Origin: Pseudomonadota bacterium
GTDB lineage: Bacteria > Pseudomonadota > Gammaproteobacteria > Acidiferrobacterales > Sulfurifustaceae
Assembly: GCA_020354085.1 (NCBI GenBank)
Contig: CP070641.1
Location: forward strand, 62,700 to 75,877
Direction: 5' to 3'
Length of the DNA: 13,178 nt
Position 1 is the stretch's first letter. Every line of letters starts with the position of its first letter. Position numbers and translations under genes: made by a program. The notes under the pieces are model-generated. The model did no database searches and was not told where the DNA came from. It saw nothing but the letters and a program-made list of their open reading frames with translations. Shown in pieces: positions 6,882 to 13,178 of this stretch.

Positions 6882-6911
6882 CCCGTGGCGGCCTGTCGTA
6901 ACAGGCACGGG
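6882..6911 (+). promoter_or_regulatory. Hairpin covering the ribosome-binding region of the AsmA-family gene
   Basis: GCCTGT (6891-6896) pairs with ACAGGC (6901-6906) across a CGTA loop. An outer CCCGT (6882-6886) pairs with ACGGG (6907-6911), with a four-base bulge on the 5' side: 11 Watson-Crick pairs in all. It ends 8 bases before the start codon at 6920, and the best purine-rich candidates for ribosome binding lie inside its 3' arm. The pairing is visible; an effect on translation is inferred. Confidence 0.6.
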
Positions 6912-6919
6912 TAAACATC

Positions 6920-8836
6920 ATGAAGAAAATATTGAAGATCGTTGCGATCGCACTGGGCGCGTTGATTCTGCTGTTCATCGCGGCCGCGGTTATCCTGACC
7001 CTCACCTTCGACCCCAATCAGTACAAGGGCGTCATCACCCAAACGGTCAAGGACAAGACCGGTCGCGAACTCAAGATAGACGGCAAGATCGGCCTGTCGT
7101 TCTTTCCCTGGCTCGGGGTCGAGGCCAATACCGTGAGCCTGAGCAACGCGCCCGGCTTCACGCCGCCGACCTTTGCCAAGCTCGACACCCTCGGCATCAA
7201 GGTGAAGCTGCTGCCGCTGCTGCGCGGCGAAGTCGCGGTCGACACAGTGATCCTATTGGGCTTCGATCTGGCGCTGGCACGCAATGCCAAGGGCGTCACC
7301 AATTGGGACGACTTACTCGCCGCGGGTAAGACCGAGGACAAACCAGCACCACAAGAAAAACCCGCGGCGCCTACCGTATTGCCGGCGCTCGCGGTCAACG
7401 GCATCGAGATACGCAAGGCGAATGTCACGTGGCACGATCAGGCAAGCGGCGCGCGCTACGCTGTGCGCAATCTCGATCTCAAAACGAGCGCGCTCGCCCC
7501 AAAGACACCGGTCGATCTCGCCTTGGGGTTCGATGTGGAGTCGGGCAAACCGCCAGTGCGGACCCGGCTCGACTTCAAGACACGTGTCGCGTTCGATCCG
7601 GCGCAGCAGACGCTCGACGTGTCGAACCTGGCGCTGGCGCTCGCCGATCTCAAGCTCACCGGTAGCATCAAGGGGAGCAAACTCATGGACGCGCCCAGCT
7701 TCACCGGCAAGATTGAGGTGGCGGCGTTCGACGCGCGCGCGCTGCTGCGCAAACTCGGCATCGCCTACGAACCCGCCGGCAAGGGCGCGCTGATGCGCGT
7801 GGGATTGGCGACGCAATTCGCCGCCTCGACCCAGGACGCGGCGCTCAAAGACCTCGCCGTCACCCTCGATGACAGCCGCCTTACCGGATCGCTCGTTATT
7901 CGTAATTTCGCCAAGCCCGCCTACCGCGCGGACCTTGCGCTAGACCAAATCGACGTCGATCGCTACTTGCCTGCGACCGCCGCCGCTGGCGGCGAAAAGC
8001 CGACGCCGGCGCCGCCGGGTGCCGCCGCAGCAATCATTCCCGTCGAAACGCTGCGCGCGCTCGATGCGCAAGCCAAGTTTCGTGTCGGAAAGCTCAAGGC
8101 CTACGGGGCGCAATTGACCGACGCGGTGGTCAACGTCACGGCGCAAGGCGGCCTGGTGCAAATTGGTCCCAACCAGGCGAAACTCTACAGCGGCAGCTAC
8201 CAAGGCACCGACACCATCGACGTACGCGGCGCCACGCCGCGGCTAGCCTTCGACGAAAAACTTGCTGGCGTCCAGCTTGCCCCGCTGCTCAAGGACATGG
8301 TGGGTATCGACAAATTCACTGGTGCGGCCAATATCAACACCAAACTCACCGCCGAGGGAACCACGGTACCCGCCATCAAGTCCTCGCTCGGCGGCAACGC
8401 GCAGTTCAGCGTGCAAAACGGCACGATTCAGGGCATCGATCTCAAGCGCTTCAACGACACGATCGAGACCGCGCGCAAGCAACGCAAGCTCGAAGCGCTC
8501 GGCGACATTGCGCCGAAAGCGGGCGATGAGACGCGCTTCACGCACCTGGGCGGCACCGCGCGCGTCCGCGGCGGCGTGCTGCAAAACGACGATCTGCTGA
8601 TCGATGCCCCGGGCCTCGCGCGCATCACGGGCAAGGGCAGCGCCGACCTGGTGAAGGAATCGTTGATGTACGTCCTGACACTCGGTGCCGTGCCGCTCAA
8701 GATCGAAGGGCCGTTTACGTCACTGCGTTATACCCCAGACGTCAGCGCGGTCGTAAAGAAGGAAGTCGAAGGGGCGGTCGACAAGAAGAAGGAAGAATTG
8801 AAGGACAAGCTTCTCGACCGGCTCAAGAGACGCTGA
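6920..8836 (+). CDS. AsmA-family protein
   Basis: AsmA-family proteins are inner-membrane-anchored periplasmic proteins with a beta-rich lipid-transfer-like fold, linked to outer-membrane biogenesis and lipid homeostasis. This 638-residue protein, close in size to E. coli AsmA, opens with a membrane anchor (6-29) followed by the classic FDPNQYKGVITQTVKDKTGR (30-49) and IGLSFFPWLGVEA (57-69). Two Pro/Ala-rich linkers (about 133-155 and 355-370) separate its regions. The C-terminal half has the AsmA_2-type stretch with FTGAANINTKLTAEG, IKSSLGGNAQFSVQNGTIQG and LIDAPGLARITGKGSADL. It ends in a charged, probably helical tail rich in Lys/Glu. ATG 6920 is preceded by a hairpin rather than an open Shine-Dalgarno. 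Its stop abuts the next gene's start. It differs from the ydbH product, so two AsmA-like genes lie in one run. Confidence 0.92.
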   Translation: MKKILKIVAIALGALILLFIAAAVILTLTFDPNQYKGVITQTVKDKTGRELKIDGKIGLSFFPWLGVEANTVSLSNAPGFTPPTFAKLDTLGIKVKLLPLLRGEVAVDTVILLGFDLALARNAKGVTNWDDLLAAGKTEDKPAPQEKPAAPTVLPALAVNGIEIRKANVTWHDQASGARYAVRNLDLKTSALAPKTPVDLALGFDVESGKPPVRTRLDFKTRVAFDPAQQTLDVSNLALALADLKLTGSIKGSKLMDAPSFTGKIEVAAFDARALLRKLGIAYEPAGKGALMRVGLATQFAASTQDAALKDLAVTLDDSRLTGSLVIRNFAKPAYRADLALDQIDVDRYLPATAAAGGEKPTPAPPGAAAAIIPVETLRALDAQAKFRVGKLKAYGAQLTDAVVNVTAQGGLVQIGPNQAKLYSGSYQGTDTIDVRGATPRLAFDEKLAGVQLAPLLKDMVGIDKFTGAANINTKLTAEGTTVPAIKSSLGGNAQFSVQNGTIQGIDLKRFNDTIETARKQRKLEALGDIAPKAGDETRFTHLGGTARVRGGVLQNDDLLIDAPGLARITGKGSADLVKESLMYVLTLGAVPLKIEGPFTSLRYTPDVSAVVKKEVEGAVDKKKEELKDKLLDRLKRR

Positions 8837-9406
8837 GTGCGCCTCGGCGTCGCCCTACGCGGACTCGTGGCGGGGCTGTTGGTACTCGCACTGGCAGATT
8901 GCGCTGAGGCGGCCAGCTTCGAACAGACCGACGTCACGGACACGAACGGCCGCATCGGCATGAGCTTTTCAGTCGTTCTCGATGCCGATCCGGCCGTTGT
9001 GCAGCACCACCTCACCGATTACGACCGCCTCTACCAGCTGTCGGACTTGATTGTTGAGAGCGAAACCCTTGCGGCCGATTGGGGCAGCGGGCCGCGCGTG
9101 CGAATCGTGTTGCGTGCATGTGTGCTGTTTTTCTGCCAAACCATGCGACGGGTCATGACGGTTCAAAGGACCGATAGCAGTGCTATCCTGCGCCTCGCCG
9201 ATCCAGCCGAAAGCGACTTCAGTTATGCCCACGAAATCTGGCGCGTCCATCCGCACGGGCGTGGCACGCGTCTCACCTACGAGGCCGAATTTGAGCCCAA
9301 CTTCTTCGTCCCGCCACTCATCGGTCCGTGGCTCATCAAGTTGCAATTGCGTGCGGCGCTCGAGGAAGTCGTCATCAACCTCGAGCGACTCGCGGTTCGC
9401 GACTGA
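8837..9406 (+). CDS. Secreted SRPBCC / START-like (polyketide cyclase-type) protein
   Basis: SRPBCC proteins fold around a deep hydrophobic cavity and often bind lipids or other hydrophobic ligands. This 189-residue product has an N-terminal signal peptide (about 5-26, cleavage likely near AEA/ASF). The residue before Cys22 is Asp, which does not fit a lipobox, so I favour a soluble periplasmic protein. The domain shows ADPAVVQHHLTDYDRLYQLS, a central FFCQTMRRVMTVQ, and a C-terminal VPPLIGPWLIKLQLRAALEE helix typical of the fold. The start is GTG 8837, directly after the TGA of the AsmA-family gene, with AAGAGA about 6 bases upstream, so translation is probably coupled. The mutY frame overlaps its 3' end. 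The ligand is unknown; its position after two AsmA-like genes suggests a lipid, which is inference. Confidence 0.85.
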   Translation: MRLGVALRGLVAGLLVLALADCAEAASFEQTDVTDTNGRIGMSFSVVLDADPAVVQHHLTDYDRLYQLSDLIVESETLAADWGSGPRVRIVLRACVLFFCQTMRRVMTVQRTDSSAILRLADPAESDFSYAHEIWRVHPHGRGTRLTYEAEFEPNFFVPPLIGPWLIKLQLRAALEEVVINLERLAVRD

Positions 9407-10454
9407 TATCGCCTTTGCGCGAAGACTGCTGCGCTGGTACGACCGTAACGGGCGCAAGCATCTGCCCTGGAAACGCTCGCGCGATCCCTATGCCATCTGG
9501 GTGTCGGAGATCATGCTGCAACAAACGCAAGTCGCCACCGTTATCCCCTACTTCCTGCGATTCATGCAGCGCTTTCCCACGGTCAAACACTTGGCGCGCG
9601 CCACACCGGACCAAGTCATGCAGCTTTGGACCGGACTCGGTTATTACGCCCGTGCGCGCAACTTGCATGCCGCCGCGCGTACGATCGTCGCGGAGCACGG
9701 CGGGCAGTTCCCGCGCACCTTGGACGCGGTACAGGCATTGCCCGGCGTCGGGCGCTCGACCGCAGGCGCGATCTTGGCGCTCGCCTTCGACCAACGCCAC
9801 GCCATCCTTGACGGCAATGTGAAGCGCGTGCTCGCGCGCTACTATGCGATCGACCGACCGCTTAACGGTCGCGACATCGAAACCACACTTTGGGCACTTG
9901 CGGAAGGGCACACGCCGCGCACGCGAGTAGCAGACTACACGCAGGCCATCATGGACTTGGGCGCCACCGTGTGCCGGCGCACGCAGCCGGATTGCGCGCG
10001 TTGTCCGGTGCAACGCAGCTGTCGCGCCTTCGCACGCGGCACGCCTGATCGCTACCCACGCCGCGCGCAACGCAGCGCGTTACCGATCAAGCGCATCAAC
10101 ATGCTGATGGTTCGCGACCGCAAGGCGCGTGTCCTGCTATTGCAGCGTCCGCCGGCTGGCCTTTGGGGCGGACTGTGGAGCCTGCCGGAATGCAAGCAAA
10201 CCGACGTTCGCGCGTACACGCGCAAGCACTTGGGCGTCGACATCGCGCCGGCGACGCCGTGGCCGACGTTTCGCCACAGCTTCAGTCACTTTCATCTCGA
10301 CATCACGCCCATTCCCGCGCGGCTGTTGGGGGCACCCGGCGAGGCGAGGGAGACGAACGCGGCGGCATGGGTTAAGCTCAGCGCCTTCGGCACGCGCGGT
10401 TTGCCCGCGCCGGTGAGACGACTGCTACAGCAACTGCGAACTGAGGAAAGTTAG
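9351..10454 (+). CDS. mutY: A/G-specific adenine DNA glycosylase MutY
   Basis: MutY removes adenine mispaired with 8-oxoguanine and so prevents G:C to T:A mutations. Residue numbers assume GTG 9351 (367 residues). Catalytic Glu53 lies in WVSEIMLQQTQ, the helix-hairpin-helix in ALPGVGRSTAGA (129-140), and the second catalytic residue Asp154 in ILDGNVKRV. The iron-sulfur ligands Cys208, 215, 218 and 224 fit C-x6-C-x2-C-x5-C exactly. The C-terminal NUDIX-like 8-oxoG-recognition domain shows PAGLWGGLWSLPE (268-280) and FRHSFSHFHLD (307-317). The start is uncertain. MutY proteins usually begin about ten residues before the RWYDRNGRKHLPW motif, but no ATG, GTG or TTG exists there; GTG 9351 is the nearest. 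It overlaps the previous gene by 56 bases. The frame is open back to 9180, but that extension has no MutY character. yggX follows with no gap. Confidence 0.96.
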   Translation: MRRSRKSSSTSSDSRFATDIAFARRLLRWYDRNGRKHLPWKRSRDPYAIWVSEIMLQQTQVATVIPYFLRFMQRFPTVKHLARATPDQVMQLWTGLGYYARARNLHAAARTIVAEHGGQFPRTLDAVQALPGVGRSTAGAILALAFDQRHAILDGNVKRVLARYYAIDRPLNGRDIETTLWALAEGHTPRTRVADYTQAIMDLGATVCRRTQPDCARCPVQRSCRAFARGTPDRYPRRAQRSALPIKRINMLMVRDRKARVLLLQRPPAGLWGGLWSLPECKQTDVRAYTRKHLGVDIAPATPWPTFRHSFSHFHLDITPIPARLLGAPGEARETNAAAWVKLSAFGTRGLPAPVRRLLQQLRTEES

Positions 10455-10733
10455 ATGGCCCGTACCGTGAAGTGCATCAAGCTCGGCCGTGAGGCAGAAG
10501 GCTTGGATTTTCCGCCCTACCCGGGCGAGCTTGGCAAGCGCATCTTTGAAAACATCTCGAAGGAAGGTTGGCAGGCCTGGATGGGTCACCAGACCATGTT
10601 GATGAACGAGTATCGATTGAATCCACTCGATCCCAAGGCGCGCAAGTTCATCGAAGGCGAAATGGAGAAGTTCTTTTTCGGCTCCGGCTCCGAGCCGCCG
10701 CCCGACTTCGTTCCCCCGCAGCGCAAGAAGTAA
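10455..10733 (+). CDS. yggX: YggX family Fe(II)-trafficking / oxidative damage protection protein
   Basis: YggX is a small cytoplasmic protein that protects iron-sulfur enzymes and limits Fenton damage; it is proposed to traffic ferrous iron. The 92 residues match the family's usual length (about 90). Conserved features are RTVKCIKL with Cys7, REAEGLDFPPYPGELGKRI (12-30), ISKEGWQAWMGHQTMLMNE (34-52), and RKFIEGEMEKFFF (63-75). The ATG directly follows the mutY TAG, with GAGGAAAG just upstream inside mutY, so the two are cotranscribed and probably coupled. MutY carries a [4Fe-4S] cluster and repairs oxidised bases, so the pairing makes sense. It is the last gene of the plus-strand run; a terminator follows. 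Confidence 0.97.
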   Translation: MARTVKCIKLGREAEGLDFPPYPGELGKRIFENISKEGWQAWMGHQTMLMNEYRLNPLDPKARKFIEGEMEKFFFGSGSEPPPDFVPPQRKK

Positions 10734-10787
10734 CCGCCGGCCCGGGACAAAACCCGGGCCAAGCGCTTCTGGCGGGCGCGTTTTTTT
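10734..10787 (+). terminator. Rho-independent-like terminator after yggX
   Basis: A perfect 8-base inverted repeat, GGCCCGGG (10739-10746) and CCCGGGCC (10753-10760), closes on the loop ACAAAA directly after yggX. An outer CCGCC (10734-10738) can pair with GGCGG (10771-10775) around an internal bulge. Seven T residues follow at 10781-10787. The T tract is some 20 bases past the main stem, so efficiency depends on the outer helix forming. Confidence 0.65.
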
Positions 10788-10813
10788 ACAAAGCCCAGAC
10801 CCTTCCTTATAAT
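10785..10813 (+). promoter_or_regulatory. Strong sigma-70 promoter of tRNA-Phe
   Basis: TTTACA (10785-10790, five of six consensus bases) and a perfect TATAAT (10808-10813) are 17 bases apart, and the -10 ends 11 bases before the mature tRNA. The first three T residues of the -35 box are the end of the upstream terminator's T tract. Confidence 0.85.
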
Positions 10814-10824
10814 CCGCGTCCCTT

Positions 10825-10900
<76 letters not shown>

Positions 10901-10906
10901 TATCCC

Positions 10907-11779
10907 CTAGCGCGACACCGCCAGCGCGCATTCGGCCGGAACGTTGTCGTCGGCCGCGAGCTCGTCGAAATCCTCCGCCAGTCCCAAAACACGCTTGGTG
11001 AAATAGGCTTTCTGCCGCGCGCTGAGCGTCGGTAGCAAAGACAAGATCAACGACTTGGTAAGTGCGGTGTTGTTATCCAAACGGCGCTGGTAGTCGGCCG
11101 TGCGTGAGGACGCCGGATTGACCAGCAGTTCAGATAGCGCCGACGCCAAGCGCGCACGGTCTTGGCGCTCGCGCAGCGCGGCGAGCAATTGCGCTTGCCA
11201 CGCGCGCCGCGCGGCCAGGCGCAGCGTAGAGGTCAGCTCTACCTCCTCGCTCCAATCCTGCACCGCCTGTTTTTGTCCATCCGTCAGGCTGCCGACCCAA
11301 CGTTCGAAATGACGCCGCAGGTCGCGCGCCATGCGGCTGCGTTGCTCGGTGGCCGTGGGCTTGACCCGTTCGGCCGCGAACTCCAGGTTCTTGAGTTCCA
11401 GCCGTTCCGCCAACTCAGCGATTTGCTTGTCACTCAGGCCCGCCATCACTTGCGCCAAATCGGGTGCGACGCGGCCCATCATGGTCTTCCAGTAAACCCA
11501 GAGTTCTCCCTCGAAGCGATCCAAATCTTCGGCCGTCATGCCGTCGCGTAAGCCCGCTTCGGCGCGTCGCAACCAATCGGCATAGACCGGCAGCTGCGTG
11601 GTGCGATGCCAACAGATCTGGGCGCTCATGCGCGTCTGTAACAGATCGTACTGCGGGCCGGTGAGATCCAGATAATCGTCGAGCAACCACGGAAGAGCAC
11701 GGTCGAGTTGGTTGTAGGCGAACTGCGCCGCACACCCGCCGAGCGTGAGCACAAGTAGGAGCGGAACCAGCCGGCGCAT
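10907..11779 (-). CDS. DUF6279-type lipoprotein
   Basis: This is a lipoprotein of unknown function; I place it in DUF6279 by its opening pattern. The 290 residues start with a signal peptide and lipobox LGGC (Cys16), followed by Ala, which predicts the outer membrane. The mature protein opens with AQFAYNQLDRALPWLLDDYLDL (start near 18), the family hallmark. It then appears almost wholly helical and is rich in Arg, Glu and Leu, with no further membrane segment. A conserved-looking PDLAQVMAGLSDKQIAELAE lies near the middle. I chose ATG 11779 because it places the signal peptide at the N-terminus, overlaps the MFS stop as TGATG, and has GAGG just upstream. The frame is open back to 11884, but that extension lies inside the MFS gene and would bury the signal peptide. 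Coupling to the transporter suggests a shared process, not yet identified. Confidence 0.88.
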   Translation of the reverse strand: MRRLVPLLLVLTLGGCAAQFAYNQLDRALPWLLDDYLDLTGPQYDLLQTRMSAQICWHRTTQLPVYADWLRRAEAGLRDGMTAEDLDRFEGELWVYWKTMMGRVAPDLAQVMAGLSDKQIAELAERLELKNLEFAAERVKPTATEQRSRMARDLRRHFERWVGSLTDGQKQAVQDWSEEVELTSTLRLAARRAWQAQLLAALRERQDRARLASALSELLVNPASSRTADYQRRLDNNTALTKSLILSLLPTLSARQKAYFTKRVLGLAEDFDELAADDNVPAECALAVSR

Positions 11780-12966
11780 CACGCCTCGCGGAAAGACAAG
11801 GCACGCCGCCGCAGCAATAACCAAATGACGGCGCCGAGCACCAGCACGATCAGTGGCACGACACCCAGGTTCACGACTTCCCAACCGTAGCGGTGCTGCA
11901 AGGCGCCGGCGGTGAAGCTGGTAAGCGTGATCGAGGTATACATGAGGAAGTCATTGAGCGCCTGGGTCTTGGCCTTCTCTTCCTCGCGATAGGCCTCTGT
12001 TAAGAGTGTCGTGCCGCCCACGAACAGAAAGTTCCAGCCGACACCGAGCAGGAACAGCGCCGACCAAAAGTGCAGGACGCTCGTTCCGGAGAGATTGACC
12101 ACGACGCAGGCAGCGTTGAGCACCGCGCCGGCGATGAGCATGTTGAGTACGCCGAAGCGCTTGATCAGATGGCCGGTGAAGAACGACGGCGCAAACATCG
12201 CGAACACGTGCCATTGAATGACAAAAGCGGTGTCGGAGAACGGATGCGCGTGGTTGTGCATGGCAAGCGGCGAGGCGACCATGACCAGATTCATGACGCC
12301 GTAACCGAGCGCCGCCGCCAGCGCCGCGACAACGAACACGCTTTGGCGGGCGATGGTGCCGAGCGGCCGCGCGCTAGCCGCCGCCTCGTGCCGGACCGCG
12401 CGCGGAATATCGATGAACAGCACGGCGATGAGCGACACCACATAGATGCCGAGCAACGCCAGAAAACTGCCGGCGAATTGCGCGCTGCCCAACCAATCGC
12501 TCGTCCAATTGGCGAGATTGGGCCCAACGAACGCCGCCACCACGCCGCCCGCCATGACATAGGAGATGGCGGTCGGACGATAGTCCGGCGTGGCGGTATC
12601 GCTTGCGGCGAACCGATAGAAAGTGCCGAAGCCGTTGTGCGCGCCGAACAGTACCGCGGCACCCACGAACAACGCGAAGCTGTGAGCGACGATGGCATAG
12701 GCGGCCAGGCCCGCGCCGGCAAGTCCCAATAGGCTGCCGACCATGAATCCACCGCGCCGGCCGATGCGCGCCATCAGGAACGACGCCGGAAACGTGGTCA
12801 GCATCGTGGCGAGGAACTGCATCGCCAAGGGTAAGGTGGCCAGTGTGGCGTCAACGGCAAGGCGACTGCCGACCAACGCCGAGGTGGCGAGCAACAACGA
12901 GTTGGCGCTCATCATCAACGCCTGGCAGCCCGCGAGCAGCACGACGTTGCGTTTCATTCTATCCAT
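11779..12966 (-). CDS. Major facilitator superfamily transporter
   Basis: This is a secondary transporter of the inner membrane with unknown substrate. The 395 residues give about twelve hydrophobic segments (roughly 7-31, 40-62, 72-92, 94-115, 135-157, 165-187, 208-231, 243-265, 270-291, 299-320, 335-357, 364-387). A charged loop between segments 6 and 7 (about 188-206) is typical of MFS. The loop between segments 2 and 3, MARIGRRGGFM, is a degenerate form of MFS motif A. AVLFGAHNGFGTFYR (about 103-117) and ALFLLGVGWNFLFVGGTTLL (about 302-321) are likely substrate-path helices. ATG 12966 is taken as the start; ATG 12957 is equally possible, as neither has a clear Shine-Dalgarno. Its stop overlaps the next gene's start by one base. 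Drug, sugar or metabolite transport cannot be told apart from this sequence. Confidence 0.9.
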   Translation of the reverse strand: MDRMKRNVVLLAGCQALMMSANSLLLATSALVGSRLAVDATLATLPLAMQFLATMLTTFPASFLMARIGRRGGFMVGSLLGLAGAGLAAYAIVAHSFALFVGAAVLFGAHNGFGTFYRFAASDTATPDYRPTAISYVMAGGVVAAFVGPNLANWTSDWLGSAQFAGSFLALLGIYVVSLIAVLFIDIPRAVRHEAAASARPLGTIARQSVFVVAALAAALGYGVMNLVMVASPLAMHNHAHPFSDTAFVIQWHVFAMFAPSFFTGHLIKRFGVLNMLIAGAVLNAACVVVNLSGTSVLHFWSALFLLGVGWNFLFVGGTTLLTEAYREEEKAKTQALNDFLMYTSITLTSFTAGALQHRYGWEVVNLGVVPLIVLVLGAVIWLLLRRRALSFREA

Positions 12967-12980
12967 CAGAACTTGTCCCG

Positions 12981-13178
12981 AAATCTACTGCGCGCCTGTG
13001 ATGCTGGCTTGGGCGGTGCTCGGATTCCTCATGTACCGCCGTGTACACTCGGCAACTGCTCCCCGCGTTGCTCTACCTCCTGCGTCCCTGCAGTCGTCCG
13101 GTTCCTGCGCGCTGCCGTACAGGGAAGTACCAATGCCGCGCGAGCGCAGGGATGCTCGAAGCGGCCGGCCGCGCCCGC
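12981..13178. repeat. Dispersed imperfect repeat, copy 2 (long form, may continue past the window)
   Basis: This non-coding end of the window is the inverted partner of 3564-3661. The core (12981-13050) is nearly identical to the reverse complement of 3591-3661. A 13-base block (13098-13110) and a 14-base block (13165-13178) match the other copy exactly, in the same order but spaced apart. The 10-base inverted repeat of copy 1 is partly broken here. The copy starts 15 bases upstream of the MFS start codon, so it may cover that gene's promoter. Because the last block reaches the final base, the element may extend further. No gene is visible in 12967-13178. Confidence 0.8.

Noticed and set aside
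9180..9350. Upstream extension of the MutY frame to 9180
   Set aside because: It lies wholly inside the SRPBCC gene in another frame, and its Ser/Arg/Pro-rich translation has no MutY character.
11780..11884. Upstream extension of the DUF6279 lipoprotein to 11884
   Set aside because: It lies inside the MFS gene and would place the signal peptide 35 residues from the N-terminus, which would prevent lipoprotein export.
12070..12732. A 220-codon plus-strand frame opposite the MFS gene
   Set aside because: The translation is His/Arg/Gly/Asp-rich with no domain pattern, typical of the strand opposite a membrane-protein gene.

Overview
The window is GC-rich, densely coding bacterial DNA. It most likely comes from a gammaproteobacterium, possibly an uncultured or poorly sampled one. 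Three arrangements point there: the thiamine/tRNA-modification group thiS...thiG...trmB, the series AsmA-like gene, mutY, yggX, tRNA-Phe, and a ydbH-ynbE-ydbL cluster. Family names rest on motifs and on sequences I recall, because no database search was possible.

Layout. (1) Positions 1-3879, minus strand, read right to left: thiS (sulfur carrier), a Tat-targeted TAXI-type substrate-binding protein, thiG (thiazole synthase), a membrane-anchored amidohydrolase-like protein that has lost key metal-site residues, and trmB (tRNA m7G46 methyltransferase), which runs off the left edge. The TAXI gene and a repeat element separate thiS from thiG. (2) Positions 3921-4039, plus strand: a promoter and tRNA-Gly(CCC). 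(3) Positions 4176-10733, plus strand: ydbH, ynbE, ydbL, an AsmA-family gene, a secreted SRPBCC/START-like gene, mutY and yggX. The last four are packed with zero-base junctions or an overlap. A terminator hairpin follows, and its T tract supplies the -35 box of the next promoter. (4) Positions 10825-10900: tRNA-Phe(GAA). (5) Positions 10907-12966, minus strand: an MFS transporter translationally coupled to a DUF6279-type lipoprotein, ending six bases from tRNA-Phe. (6) Positions 12967-13178: non-coding, holding a second, inverted copy of the repeat found next to thiS.

How the genes work together. ThiS and ThiG act in the same step of thiazole synthesis. YdbH, YnbE and YdbL form a known envelope module: YdbH is an AsmA-like inner-membrane protein proposed to bridge lipid to the outer membrane, YnbE is its outer-membrane lipoprotein partner, and YdbL is a periplasmic modulator. 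Here a second AsmA-like protein and a periplasmic START-like protein directly follow, so five envelope genes lie in a row. MutY and YggX, at the end of that run, both guard against oxidative damage.

The points most worth a second look are the five-gene envelope-lipid island, the amidohydrolase homologue with a dismantled metal site, the TAXI gene inside the thiS-thiG pair beside a dispersed repeat, a strong hairpin over the ribosome-binding region of the AsmA gene, and the missing canonical start codon where MutY should begin.
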